From assembly GCA_038239485.1 (NCBI GenBank), contig JBBSET010000053.1, positions 1-25,739 of the forward strand: a stretch of DNA of 25,739 nucleotides, given 5' to 3'. Position numbers and translations under genes: made by a program. The DNA comes from DASQEH01 sp038239485. Lineage in GTDB: Bacteria; Actinomycetota; Actinomycetes; Propionibacteriales; Nocardioidaceae. Under the pieces are notes generated by a model, which ran no database searches, was not told the origin of the DNA, and worked only from the letters and a program-made list of their open reading frames with translations. Positions 8,998 through 16,462 of the stretch are shown in pieces. Within the stretch, counting starts at the first letter, position 1, and every line of letters starts with the position of its first letter.

Positions 8998-10392
8998 TCA
9001 GGGGTGGGTCATCGACAGCACGTCGAGGGCACGATCCAGCTGCTCCTCGGTGAGCTCGCCGCGCTCGACATACCCCTCGTCGACGACGATCTCGCGGATG
9101 GTGCGGCGCTCCTTGACGGCTCGCTTGGCGACGGCAGCGGCGTTCTCATAGCCGATGGTGCGGTTGAGTGGTGTCACGATCGACGGTGAGGACTCGGCGA
9201 GCTCCCGGCAGTGCTCGACATCGGCCTCGATCCCGGACACGCACCGGTCGGCCAGCAGCCGGCTGGTGTTGGCGAGCAGCCGGATGGACTCGAGCAGGTT
9301 GGCCGCCATCACCGGCAGCATCACGTTGAGCTCGAAGTTGCCCGATGCTCCGGCGAAGGCGATCGTGGCATCGTTGCCGATCACCTGCGCGCATACCATC
9401 GACATCGCCTCGGGCAGCACCGGATTCACCTTGCCGGGCATGATGCTGGACCCCGGCTGGAGGTCGGGGAGCCGGATCTCGCCAAGGCCGGCGCGCGGGC
9501 CGGAACCCATCCAGCGCAGGTCGGTGCAGATCTTGAGCAGCCCGACTGCCAGTGTGCGCAGCTGCCCACTCGCCTCGACCAGGCCGTCACGGCTGCCCTG
9601 CGCCTCGAAGTGGTTGCGGGCCTCCGTGAGCGGCAGGTCGGTGAGGTCGGCCAGGATCTCGATGACGCGCGCCGCGAAACCGGCCGGGGTATTGATTCCG
9701 GTGCCGACAGCGGTGCCGCCGAGGGGCAGTTCGGCCAGCCGCGGAAGGCTGTTGTGGAGGCGCTCGATCCCGAACCTGACCTGCGCCGCGTATCCTCCGA
9801 ACTCCTGACCGAGGGTGACTGGGGTGGCATCCATCAGATGGGTACGCCCGGACTTCACGACCGTGTCGAACTCGGTCGCCTTCGCATCGAGTGCGGTCGC
9901 CAGGTGGTCCAGGGCGGGCAGCAGGGCACGGGTGACAGCTGCCGTCGCCGCGACGTGGATCGATGTCGGGAAGGTGTCGTTGCTCGACTGGCTCGCGTTG
10001 ACGTCGTCGTTGGGGTGGACGGGCCGGCCAAGGATGTCGCCGGCCAAGGTGGCGATCACCTCGTTGGCGTTCATGTTGCTCGAGGTGCCCGAGCCGGTCT
10101 GGAAGACGTCGATCGGGAACTCGCCGTCATGGCGGCCGTCGGCTACGAGCTGGGCCGCCTTCTCGATCGCCTCGGCGACGTCCTCGTCGAGAACCCCGAG
10201 CTCGGCGTTGGCGCGCGCGGCGGCCGCCTTGATGAGAGCAAGGGCGTGGATGTGCTGCGGCTCGATCGGCCGGCCGGAGATCGGGAAGTTCTCGACCGCC
10301 CGCTGCGTCTGGGCCCGCCAGAGGGCCTGCTTGGGCACCTTGACCTCGCCCATCGTGTCGTGCTCGATCCGGAAGTCGCCGTCGTCGCTCAT
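8998..10392 (-). CDS. fumC: Class II fumarate hydratase
   Basis: FumC reversibly hydrates fumarate to L-malate in the TCA cycle, as an iron-independent homotetramer. The 464-residue length is normal for class II. Visible signatures are QTGSGTSSNMNANEV near residue 100, NDDVNASQSSNDTFPTS, KSGRTHLMDATPVTLGQEFGGY, and the family motif GSSIMPGKVN at 314-323, whose serine loop closes over the active site. ATG 10392 is the start: the sequence TACGGT lies 6 bases upstream, which fits a leaderless transcript better than the GGAGGT that touches the ATG. It is the last of three minus-strand genes with arfB and the spermidine synthase-like gene upstream. Fumarase followed by glpX further along matches the mycobacterial order Rv1098c-Rv1099c, from memory. 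Confidence 0.97.
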   Translation of the reverse strand: MSDDGDFRIEHDTMGEVKVPKQALWRAQTQRAVENFPISGRPIEPQHIHALALIKAAAARANAELGVLDEDVAEAIEKAAQLVADGRHDGEFPIDVFQTGSGTSSNMNANEVIATLAGDILGRPVHPNDDVNASQSSNDTFPTSIHVAATAAVTRALLPALDHLATALDAKATEFDTVVKSGRTHLMDATPVTLGQEFGGYAAQVRFGIERLHNSLPRLAELPLGGTAVGTGINTPAGFAARVIEILADLTDLPLTEARNHFEAQGSRDGLVEASGQLRTLAVGLLKICTDLRWMGSGPRAGLGEIRLPDLQPGSSIMPGKVNPVLPEAMSMVCAQVIGNDATIAFAGASGNFELNVMLPVMAANLLESIRLLANTSRLLADRCVSGIEADVEHCRELAESSPSIVTPLNRTIGYENAAAVAKRAVKERRTIREIVVDEGYVERGELTEEQLDRALDVLSMTHP

Positions 10393-10398
10393 ACCTCC

Positions 10399-10404
10399 AC
10401 CGTA
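10399..10404 (-). promoter_or_regulatory. -10 box for a leaderless fumC transcript
   Basis: Minus-strand TACGGT ends 6 bases before the fumC ATG, the same spacing as TACGAT before ispH. This would give a transcript starting at or next to the ATG. No convincing -35 is visible, which is common in actinomycetes. The GGAGGT between box and ATG is too close to act as a normal ribosome site. Confidence 0.45.
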
Positions 10405-10438
10405 GGCGAACCGCTCGGGCGCGGCCGAGGGGAGTCGG

Positions 10439-10864
10439 TCAGTCCCGAGGGGGTTTGCGAGCCTGCTTCAAGTCGCCGCGTCGGCGCTTGCCGTCGAGTC
10501 GCCGGCGTATCGAGGACCGGCTCGGCCTGGTCGGACGCCTCGGCGGGCGCGGCGGCGCGATGGCGTCGCGGAGCAGGGCCGCCAGCCGCTGCTCGGCGGC
10601 TTCCCGGTTGCGGAGCTGGGAGCGGTGCTCCGACGCCGTCACCGTGATGGCACCGTCGACCAGCCGACCGGCAAGGGCGGCGAGCGCCCGCTGCTTCAGC
10701 GTCGCGCCGAAGACGTCGGTTCTGGCGAGGTCGAAGATGAGCTCGACCCGGGAGTCGCTCGTGTTGACCGATTGGCCTCCCGGACCGCTGGACCGTGAGA
10801 ACCGCCAGTGCAGCTCGCCTTCTCCGATGACGAGGCCGGGCCTGATCGTGAGCGGACCTGGCAT
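10439..10864 (-). CDS. arfB: Peptidyl-tRNA hydrolase ArfB (ribosome rescue)
   Basis: ArfB rescues ribosomes stalled at the 3' end of mRNAs without a stop codon by hydrolysing the peptidyl-tRNA ester. The 141-residue protein has the release-factor GGQ motif (SRSSGPGGQSVNTSDSRVEL, GGQ at 29-31), the small catalytic domain, and the long basic C-terminal tail (RPPRRPTRPSRSSIRRRLDGKRRRGDLKQ region) that inserts into the empty mRNA channel. It is shorter than true release factors and lacks their codon-recognition domain. ATG 10864 opens the family N-terminus MPGPLTIRPGL; the earlier start at 10897 adds 11 unconserved residues. It lies 33 bases after the spermidine synthase-like gene and 46 bases before fumC, all on the minus strand. 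Confidence 0.93.
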   Translation of the reverse strand: MPGPLTIRPGLVIGEGELHWRFSRSSGPGGQSVNTSDSRVELIFDLARTDVFGATLKQRALAALAGRLVDGAITVTASEHRSQLRNREAAEQRLAALLRDAIAPPRPPRRPTRPSRSSIRRRLDGKRRRGDLKQARKPPRD

Positions 10865-10897
10865 GGGAACGAGCCTACGGCGAGCCGTCGGCACCAC

Positions 10898-11665
10898 CTA
10901 CCGGAGACGCTGGCCCCGATAGAGGTGGTACGACGTCTGCCGGCTCCCCAGTGTCACGGGGACCGCGTGCTCCACGACCTGGCCGAACACTGAGCGGAGC
11001 GCCGCGGCCAGGTCTTCGGAGACGTCGGCCGACCACACGGCGAGCGCACCATCGGCCCTCAGAGCCGTCCGACAGCGGGCGAGGAAGTCTGCGTCGTAGA
11101 CAGCCGCGTTGTCGTCGTAGACGAGGAAGCCGGGCCCGTTGTCCACATCGAGCACGATCGCGTCGAGTGAGCCGGCCGGCTGCCGGGCGACCACGTCGCG
11201 TACGTCGCCGACGTCGACCTGGACCCGCAGGTCGCCAAGGACGCCAGCGGTTGCGTCCCTGCCCTCACCCTCCGCCGAGGGGTCACGAGATTCCGCCGAG
11301 GGGTCACGATCTTCCCGTGTCGGCCGACGAAGGTGACTCCTCGGCGGTGCGGACGAGGTCACCGCGATCAGCCCGTCGCGATGCCACGACACCAGATCGG
11401 GCTCGATCTCCGCGACGACGACGCGGGTGACGAACGGGTTCCGCAACACCTCGGCGAGGGTGAATCCCAGCCCCAGGCCACCCACGAGCAACGTCGCCGG
11501 CCCGCGGAAGGCGTCGAGAGCGATCCTTGCCAGCGCCCGCTCCGCGGTGGTCTCACGTGAGTCCATCACGAACACGCCATTGACCCGCAGTTCGAGTGCC
11601 TCGTCGTCAGCCATCGACAGCACCATCTCGCCTCGCCCGGTGTTGCTCCTGGCTATCGCCCTCAT
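10898..11665 (-). CDS. Spermidine synthase-like class I SAM-fold protein
   Basis: The 255-residue product has the Rossmann methyltransferase fold of the spermidine synthase family: LLVGGLGLGFT (59-69) is the glycine-rich loop, VVVAEIEPDLVSW (82-94) carries the acidic residue for the adenosyl ribose, VDVGDVRDVV is the base-binding strand, and LDAIVLDVDNGPGF is the catalytic loop region. Actinobacterial members of this group sit outside polyamine pathways, so the substrate is uncertain. The odd feature is a 34-residue stretch, about 105-138 (from APPRS to EGEGR), where relatives have a short loop. It is encoded by DNA repeats (11272-11347) and contains the repeated heptad SRDPSAE. The gene is first in a minus-strand set with arfB and fumC. 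The insertion should loop out of the fold and may be tolerated. Confidence 0.82.
   Translation of the reverse strand: MRAIARSNTGRGEMVLSMADDEALELRVNGVFVMDSRETTAERALARIALDAFRGPATLLVGGLGLGFTLAEVLRNPFVTRVVVAEIEPDLVSWHRDGLIAVTSSAPPRSHLRRPTREDRDPSAESRDPSAEGEGRDATAGVLGDLRVQVDVGDVRDVVARQPAGSLDAIVLDVDNGPGFLVYDDNAAVYDADFLARCRTALRADGALAVWSADVSEDLAAALRSVFGQVVEHAVPVTLGSRQTSYHLYRGQRLR
11272..11347. repeat. In-frame palindromic repeat block inside the spermidine synthase-like gene
   Basis: CCGCCGAGGGGTCACGA occurs at 11272-11288 and again at 11293-11309, a 21-base period (7 codons). An inverted near-copy, GTGACTCCTCGGCGG, lies at 11333-11347 and pairs with the second copy at 14 of 15 positions. The block is a whole number of codons in effect, keeps the reading frame, and falls where homologous proteins have a short loop. 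It looks like a small REP-like mobile or amplified repeat that settled inside a gene. Confidence 0.7.
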
Positions 11666-11824
11666 AGCGCGGCGTCGACCGCGCCAGCCTGAGCCGTGAC
11701 GGCCATCAGAAAGGCAGCAACCATGTCAGCCGGAGCCAAGGCACGAATTGGGGTGACGAGGCGTACAGGCATCTGGGCTCCAGGGGGTCGGATGCTGACC
11801 AAGTTATCCGGCTTTGCTCGTTTC

Positions 11825-11848
11825 GCACGATACGCTCTGGCATCGTGC
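11825..11848. promoter_or_regulatory. Inverted repeat upstream of the WS/DGAT gene, possible operator
   Basis: GCACGAT (11825-11831) and ATCGTGC (11842-11848) are a perfect 7-base inverted repeat with 10 bases between. The site lies 50 bases upstream of the acyltransferase ATG in a 233-base gap between divergent genes. Size and spacing fit a dimeric repressor such as TetR or GntR types; no regulator gene is nearby. Confidence 0.35.
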
Positions 11849-11898
11849 CCAGCTGGCGCCACGGCAAGCCCCTTCAGACTGTGCGCAAGACTAGGTCC

Positions 11899-13389
11899 AT
11901 GCAACAGCTCTCTCCGCTCGACGCCCAGTTCCTCCATGTCGAGACATCCACCACGGTCGGCCACGTCGGCAGCCTCCTCCTACTCGACCCGAGCACGGCG
12001 GATGGTGGCGAGCTGACGCTGGACGCGGTCCGCGAGGTGCTCGAGCCCAGGCTCCACCTGGCTCGTCCGCTTCGCCAGCGGCTCGTCAATGTGCCGTTCT
12101 CGCTGGGTTTGCCCTACTGGTTCGACGACCCGGACTTCGACATCGAGTTTCATCTGCGCGAGATCGGGCTGCCGGAGCCGGGCGACGAGGCCCAGCTGTC
12201 GGAGCAGGTCGCCCGCATCCACGCCCGCCCGCTCGACCGGACCCGGCCTCTGTGGGAGATGTACCTGATCCACAACGTCGAGGGCCATCGGCAGGCGCTG
12301 TACTCCAAGGTGCACCATGCGGCCATCGACGGTGTGTCGGGCGCCGAGATCCTCGCAACCGTGCTCGATGTCACGGCAGAGCCGCGTATCGAGGAGCCAC
12401 CGGACGAGTACTGGCAGCCGGAGCCGCTGCCGAGCCCTCTGACGTTGGTCCAGCTAGGGCTGGCCTCGGCGGCCGCGCAGCCGCGTGAGATCCTGCGTAC
12501 CCTGCCTCGCGCGCTGCCGCATCTGGCGGACTTCCCCGGCGCCTCGCTTGTCCCTGGTGTTCAGGGGCTGAGTGACCTGGCGGACTCCCTGGTCAAGCTG
12601 GCCATGTCCGGAGAGTACGGCCGCAGTGCCGACGCTCCGCGCAGGGAGATCGTGACCCCGGGGACGCCGCTCAACTCGGCGATCACTGCCCACCGGAGGT
12701 TTGCGTACGGCTCCTTGCCTCTCGACGAGATCAAGACCGTCAAGAACGCCTTCGACCTGACCGTCAACGACGTCGTGATGGCGTTGTGCACGTCGTCGCT
12801 GCGGCGCTGGCTGCTCGACCATGACGGGCTGCCGGACACGCCGATCGTCGTGGCGGTCCCGGTGTCCATTCGTCCCGAGGAGCTGGCCGCCTCCAACGGG
12901 AACCAGGTCTCGGTGATGTTGGCCCAGATGCCGACCCACCTCGAAGACCCGATGGCCAGGCTGGTGGGCGTGCGCCTCGGAATGGCCGAGGCCAAGGAGC
13001 ACTTCGACGCCGTACCCGCGACGATCCTGCAAGACGTCGCCTCGGCGATCCCGACCGCGCTGGCTGGTCTCACCACCCGCGCCATCTTCCGGATGGTCAC
13101 CGTGGGGGCGTTCCCGTTCAACCTGTTCATCTCCAACGTGCCCGGTCCCCAGCTGCCGCTCTACGTCGCCGGAGCCCGCGTCCTCGGGATCTATCCGGCA
13201 TCGGCCATCACCGATATGACCGGCGCACTCAACATCACGCTGTTCTCGTACGACGGCGCTCTCGACTTCGGGCTGATCGCTTGCCGCGAGCTCGTGCCGG
13301 ATGTCTGGAACCTGATCGGGTACCTGCGCGACGCCCTCGACGAGCTGCTGAAGCTGGCTGAGGAGGCTTCGGCCGACGCGGGTTACTAG
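11899..13389 (+). CDS. WS/DGAT (wax ester synthase / diacylglycerol acyltransferase) family O-acyltransferase
   Basis: The enzyme transfers an acyl group from acyl-CoA to diacylglycerol or a fatty alcohol, building triacylglycerol or wax esters for storage. The 496-residue product opens with MQQLSPLDAQFLHVET, typical of the family, and holds the catalytic HHxxxDG motif as HHAAIDG (139-145). Later signatures include PLNSAI, NDVVMALCTSSLRRWLLDHD and the SNVPGPQLPLYVAGARV segment with the conserved PLW and ND regions in place (RTRPLWEMYLI at 115). ATG 11899 fits the family start; an upstream start at 11845 adds 18 unconserved residues. It stands alone as a single gene, with a perfect inverted repeat 50 bases upstream. 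Such enzymes are numerous in lipid-storing actinobacteria. The substrate preference cannot be read. Confidence 0.93.
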   Translation: MQQLSPLDAQFLHVETSTTVGHVGSLLLLDPSTADGGELTLDAVREVLEPRLHLARPLRQRLVNVPFSLGLPYWFDDPDFDIEFHLREIGLPEPGDEAQLSEQVARIHARPLDRTRPLWEMYLIHNVEGHRQALYSKVHHAAIDGVSGAEILATVLDVTAEPRIEEPPDEYWQPEPLPSPLTLVQLGLASAAAQPREILRTLPRALPHLADFPGASLVPGVQGLSDLADSLVKLAMSGEYGRSADAPRREIVTPGTPLNSAITAHRRFAYGSLPLDEIKTVKNAFDLTVNDVVMALCTSSLRRWLLDHDGLPDTPIVVAVPVSIRPEELAASNGNQVSVMLAQMPTHLEDPMARLVGVRLGMAEAKEHFDAVPATILQDVASAIPTALAGLTTRAIFRMVTVGAFPFNLFISNVPGPQLPLYVAGARVLGIYPASAITDMTGALNITLFSYDGALDFGLIACRELVPDVWNLIGYLRDALDELLKLAEEASADAGY

Positions 13390-13418
13390 GTCGGCAGCCG
13401 GGCGAGTGCCAGGCCGGG

Positions 13419-14327
13419 CTAGGCTGCGTCGACGGCGGCGCGGGCGGCCGTTCGCTCGATACCGTCAGCGAAGATCGGCCAGAGCTGCCTGGGCAGGTCG
13501 TGACCCATACCCGGAATCACCAGCAGCTCGGCATCAGGAATTGCGCGTGCGGTGGCGCGACCGCCCGACACATGCACGAGACGGTCGTCGCGGCCATGGA
13601 TGACGAGCGCCGGCAACGACAGTGAGCGCAGCAGCCGCGTGCGGTCGGGCTGGGCGAGCAAAGCCTGCATCTGGCGGGCGACTCCGCTGGGGTTCATGCC
13701 GCGGTCGTACGTCTCTGCGGCACGCTCCCGGATCTCGTCGGGCGGAGTCGGAAAGCCAGGGGAGCCGATTGTCGCCCAGGTGGCGGCGGACTGGGCGATC
13801 ACCTGTTCCCGCGTCCGTGCCGCGCGTCCGAGCAGCATCGAGAAGAGTCGAGGATCCTGCCAGCCGACCGTACGCCGTCCGGTCGTCGACATGATCGAGA
13901 CGAGCGACCGGACCCGGACCGGGTGCTCGATCGCCAATGTCTGCGCGATCATCCCGCCCATGGAGACACCCGTGACGTGCGCGCTGTCGAGGCCCATGTG
14001 GTCGAGCAGTCCGATCGCGTCGCCGGCCAAGTCGGACATCGTGTACGGCGGTGGGCCGCTGACCCGGAGGAAACCCCGGACGATGTCCTGGCGGGTGCCG
14101 CCGAGTCCGTCCAGCTGTGTCGATCGGCCGACGTCGCGGTTGTCGTAGCGGATGACGAAGAAGCCCAGGTCTGCGAGCAGACTGCACAGTTCGGGGCTCC
14201 ACCAGTTCAGCGGTCCGGCCAGACCCATGACCAGAAGCAGGGCCGGCTGGGAGGTGTCGCCGAAGGTGTCGTACGCGAGCGTGATGCCGTTGGGCAGACT
14301 CGCATACTCTTCGGAGCTCTTGGTCAT
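13419..14327 (-). CDS. Alpha/beta-hydrolase fold protein
   Basis: The 302-residue product has a complete catalytic triad: nucleophile S122 in GVSMGGM, acid D247 or D248 in HGRDDRLVH, and H276 in GMGHDLP. The oxyanion region is LLVMGLAGPLNWW, followed by RYDNRDVGRST. These features match the general epoxide hydrolase, haloperoxidase and lipase-like subgroup; the substrate is unknown. ATG 14327 has GGGAG nine bases upstream; the GTG at 14333 is too close to that box. A minus-strand TAGACT at 14373-14378 is a possible -10 box. The gene is convergent with the WS/DGAT gene (29 bases apart) and lies 63 bases downstream of glpX on the same strand. A role in lipid turnover beside the acyltransferase is a guess. 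Confidence 0.88.
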   Translation of the reverse strand: MTKSSEEYASLPNGITLAYDTFGDTSQPALLLVMGLAGPLNWWSPELCSLLADLGFFVIRYDNRDVGRSTQLDGLGGTRQDIVRGFLRVSGPPPYTMSDLAGDAIGLLDHMGLDSAHVTGVSMGGMIAQTLAIEHPVRVRSLVSIMSTTGRRTVGWQDPRLFSMLLGRAARTREQVIAQSAATWATIGSPGFPTPPDEIRERAAETYDRGMNPSGVARQMQALLAQPDRTRLLRSLSLPALVIHGRDDRLVHVSGGRATARAIPDAELLVIPGMGHDLPRQLWPIFADGIERTAARAAVDAA

Positions 14328-14390
14328 GGGCACGGTCTCCCGGCGCGGACATGCTGCGAGTCGGTCATGCCCAGTCTAGGTTGTCCCGAT

Positions 14391-15449
14391 TCAGACCTTG
14401 ATGGTCTGCAGTTCAGCGGCGAAGTCCCGCGACGAGTAGCGCTTGAGCTTGGAGAACTGGTGCTCGCCCGTGATCGTCCGAATCGTGCCGGTGCGGGAGC
14501 GCATCACCAACGAGTGGGTGGTCGCTCCGAAGTGCGCGTAGCGGACCCCCCGCAGCAGGTCGCCGTCGGTGATACCGGTCGCGACGAAGAAGACGTCGTC
14601 GCCCGTCACCAGGTCGTCTGTGCTCAGGACGCGGGAGAGGTCGTGCCCAGCGTCGAGCGCCTTCTGCTTCTCCTCGTCGTCGCGGGGCTTGAGCCTGCCT
14701 TGGATGACCCCGCCGATGGCCTTCATCGCGCAGGCGGTGATGATCCCCTCGGGGGTGCCTCCGACGCCGATGAGGAGGTCGACGCCGGTATCGGGACGAG
14801 CCGCCATGATGGCGCCCGCGACATCGCCGTCGAGGATGAACTTGATCCGGGCTCCGGTGGCTCTGATCTGGTCGACCAGGTCCGCGTGCCGGGGCCGGTC
14901 GAGCACGCAGACCGTGATGTCCTCCTTGCTGCTTCCCTTCGCCTTGGCCGTACGCCGGATGTTCTCTGCGACCGGGAGGCGGATGTCCACCACGTCAGCT
15001 GCTTCGGGCCCCGCGACCAGCTTGTCCATGTAGAAGACGGCCGACGGGTCGTACATCGAGCCGCGTGGAGCCACCGCCATCACCGCTACGGCGTTCGGCA
15101 TCCCCTTCGCCGTCAGCGTCGTCCCATCCACCGGGTCGACCGCCACGTCGCAGCGAGGACCGGTCCCGTCACCAACACGCTCGCCGTTGTAGAGCATGGG
15201 CGCGTTGTCCTTCTCGCCCTCCCCGATGACGACGACACCGTCCATCTGGACCGTTCCGATCAGGGCGCGCATCGCGTCGACCGCCACGCCGTCGGCGCCC
15301 TCCTTGTCACCGCGACCCACCCAGCGGCCGGCAGCGATGGCGCCGGCCTCCGTCACCCGGACGAGCTCGAGCGCCAGGTCCCTGCCAGGTGCCTCAGGCC
15401 CCGTCTCGATGTCGGGTTCGATGGACGTCTCGGGCTCGTATGTGGTCAC
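14391..15449 (-). CDS. glpX: Class II fructose-1,6-bisphosphatase GlpX
   Basis: GlpX removes the 1-phosphate of fructose 1,6-bisphosphate in gluconeogenesis and is the main FBPase of most actinobacteria. The 352-residue product shows the family blocks: GRWVGRGDKEGADGVAVDAMR, GEGEKDNAPMLYNGE, the lithium-sensitive phosphatase motif DPVDGTTLTAKG, ILDGDVAGAI, GVGGTPEGIITACAMKAIGG, and the C-terminal THSLVMRSRTGTIR. The start is GTG 15449, preceded by GGAGGA at good spacing. The first 20 residues (TTYEPETSIEPDIETGPE) are an acidic extension common in relatives. It lies divergent to DUF4245 across a 200-base gap that contains a 15-base palindrome, the same arrangement as M. tuberculosis Rv1099c-Rv1100 from memory. 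Confidence 0.97.
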   Translation of the reverse strand: MTTYEPETSIEPDIETGPEAPGRDLALELVRVTEAGAIAAGRWVGRGDKEGADGVAVDAMRALIGTVQMDGVVVIGEGEKDNAPMLYNGERVGDGTGPRCDVAVDPVDGTTLTAKGMPNAVAVMAVAPRGSMYDPSAVFYMDKLVAGPEAADVVDIRLPVAENIRRTAKAKGSSKEDITVCVLDRPRHADLVDQIRATGARIKFILDGDVAGAIMAARPDTGVDLLIGVGGTPEGIITACAMKAIGGVIQGRLKPRDDEEKQKALDAGHDLSRVLSTDDLVTGDDVFFVATGITDGDLLRGVRYAHFGATTHSLVMRSRTGTIRTITGEHQFSKLKRYSSRDFAAELQTIKV

Positions 15450-15529
15450 GGAAAGGCTCCTCCAGGTCGGCGTTTTCTGATCGTAACGAAGACTGCTCTC
15501 GTTGGGCAGAGGACCTCGTGCCGCTCTGG

Positions 15530-15544
15530 CTCACCCGGGGTGAG
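15530..15544. promoter_or_regulatory. 15-base palindrome in the glpX/DUF4245 divergent region
   Basis: CTCACCCGGGGTGAG is a perfect palindrome of two 7-base arms around one G. It lies 80 bases upstream of the glpX start and 105 bases upstream of DUF4245. A TATCGATA palindrome follows shortly after. It could be an operator or a small hairpin; no function is known. Confidence 0.35.
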
Positions 15545-15606
15545 GGCGGTCCCGGTATCGATAGCTTGGCCGATGACTCGCTCCTGGGGCCAGGCAGGAC
15601 AATAGG

Positions 15607-15670
15607 GACGTGAGCGAGACGCGCGGCGGGCCGGACGACAGGTGTTGACGTGAGCCAGACGCGCAGCGGA
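15607..15670 (+). repeat. Duplicated start region of the DUF4245 gene
   Basis: Two 24-base segments, 15607-15630 and 15647-15670, match at 21 of 24 positions, both centred on GACGTGAGC. The second holds the GTG start at 15650. The first holds a GTG (15610) that opens a 12-codon frame ending with TGA at 15646-15648, just before the real start. The 40-base offset makes the two starts out of frame. Confidence 0.6.
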
Positions 15671-16198
15671 TACAAGCAGAGCGTCAACGGCCTCGTGGGC
15701 GCCATCGCTATCTCCCTTCTTCTCATCGCGTCGATCTGGCTGCTGAGTCGGTTCCACGACCACCAGTCCTTCAACCCCACCGCCACGGTCGACTACTCGC
15801 AGCCGCTCGCGGACGCGAGGGCAGCACACGCCTTCAAGCCCTTCGCCCCACGCGACGTCCCGCCTGGCTGGCGGGCCACCAGCGCCTCGGCGACCGGTGC
15901 GGGGTCGGCGCTCGCCTGGCATCTCGGGTTCCTGACGTCATCTGGCGCTGACGCCCAGTACGTGGGGCTCGACCAGAGCAACGACAACGCCGCGGCCTAC
16001 CGGCAGGCGACGACCCGGGCTGACCAGCCGGGTGCCACCGTGACCATCGACGGTCGGCAATGGGAGATCTGGACCTCGACCGATGGCGGTGAGACCGCGC
16101 TGATCCGCACCGATGCCTCGGGAACCACCACGATCGTCAGCGGGACTGCGAGCGAGTTTGTGCTGGTGACGTTTGTCGGAAGCCTGTCGACGCGCTAG
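15650..16198 (+). CDS. DUF4245 family membrane-anchored protein
   Basis: This 182-residue protein has a single N-terminal membrane segment (residues 14-34, NGLVGAIAISLLLIASIWLL) and an external domain. The conserved blocks of DUF4245 are visible: VDYSQPLADARAAHAF, APRDVPPGWRATSA, WHLGFLTSSGADAQYVGLDQS, and a C-terminal GTASEFVLVTFVGSL. The family is restricted to actinobacteria and its function is unknown. Start GTG 15650 is the one at the second copy of a short duplication. The gene sits between glpX and xseB, its usual place in actinobacteria (Rv1100 in M. tuberculosis, from memory), and its stop is 10 bases from the end of the convergent xseB. Confidence 0.9.
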   Translation: MSQTRSGYKQSVNGLVGAIAISLLLIASIWLLSRFHDHQSFNPTATVDYSQPLADARAAHAFKPFAPRDVPPGWRATSASATGAGSALAWHLGFLTSSGADAQYVGLDQSNDNAAAYRQATTRADQPGATVTIDGRQWEIWTSTDGGETALIRTDASGTTTIVSGTASEFVLVTFVGSLSTR

Positions 16199-16207
16199 AG
16201 GCGCCGC

Positions 16208-16462
16208 TCAGCCGACGGGAGTGGAGGCGCCGGGCTCGTCGAGGGCGTCCTTCGTCTCGGCCATGACCGCATCCAGCCTGGCCCGGGCGCCGTCCAGCCA
16301 GCGCTGGCAGATCTTCGCCAGCTCCTCGCCTCGCTCCCACAGCTCGATCGACTCCTGCAGGGAGGTCCCGCCTGTCTCCAGCCGCTGGACGACGCCGACC
16401 AGCTCGTCGCGGGCGTCTTCGTACGACGGGGTGTCTGTCTGCGGGTCGGGTGTCTCAGCCAT
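16208..16462 (-). CDS. xseB: Exonuclease VII small subunit
   Basis: XseB partners XseA to form exonuclease VII, which degrades single-stranded DNA from either end to oligonucleotides. The 84-residue product has the family helical hairpin: SYEDARDELVGVVQRLETGGTSLQESIELWERGEELAKICQRWL, followed by a short acidic tail. ATG 16462 has GGAGG close upstream; a longer frame to 16564 would only add residues out of family. It overlaps the end of xseA by 8 bases on the same strand, so the two are translationally coupled, as expected for subunits needed together. Confidence 0.94.
   Translation of the reverse strand: MAETPDPQTDTPSYEDARDELVGVVQRLETGGTSLQESIELWERGEELAKICQRWLDGARARLDAVMAETKDALDEPGASTPVG

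Noticed and set aside
9717..9731. CCGCCGAGGGGCAGT in fumC as another copy of the 11272 repeat
   Set aside because: Only the first 11 bases match and they encode conserved fumarase residues, so this is chance in GC-rich code.
11662..11964. Minus-strand 100-residue frame between the spermidine synthase-like gene and WS/DGAT
   Set aside because: It overlaps the acyltransferase start, has no recognised motif, and its codon use follows the overlapping plus-strand gene.
13923..15605. Long plus-strand frame of 560 residues opposite the hydrolase and glpX genes
   Set aside because: It is the antisense shadow of two well-identified genes; long antisense frames are common in GC-rich DNA.
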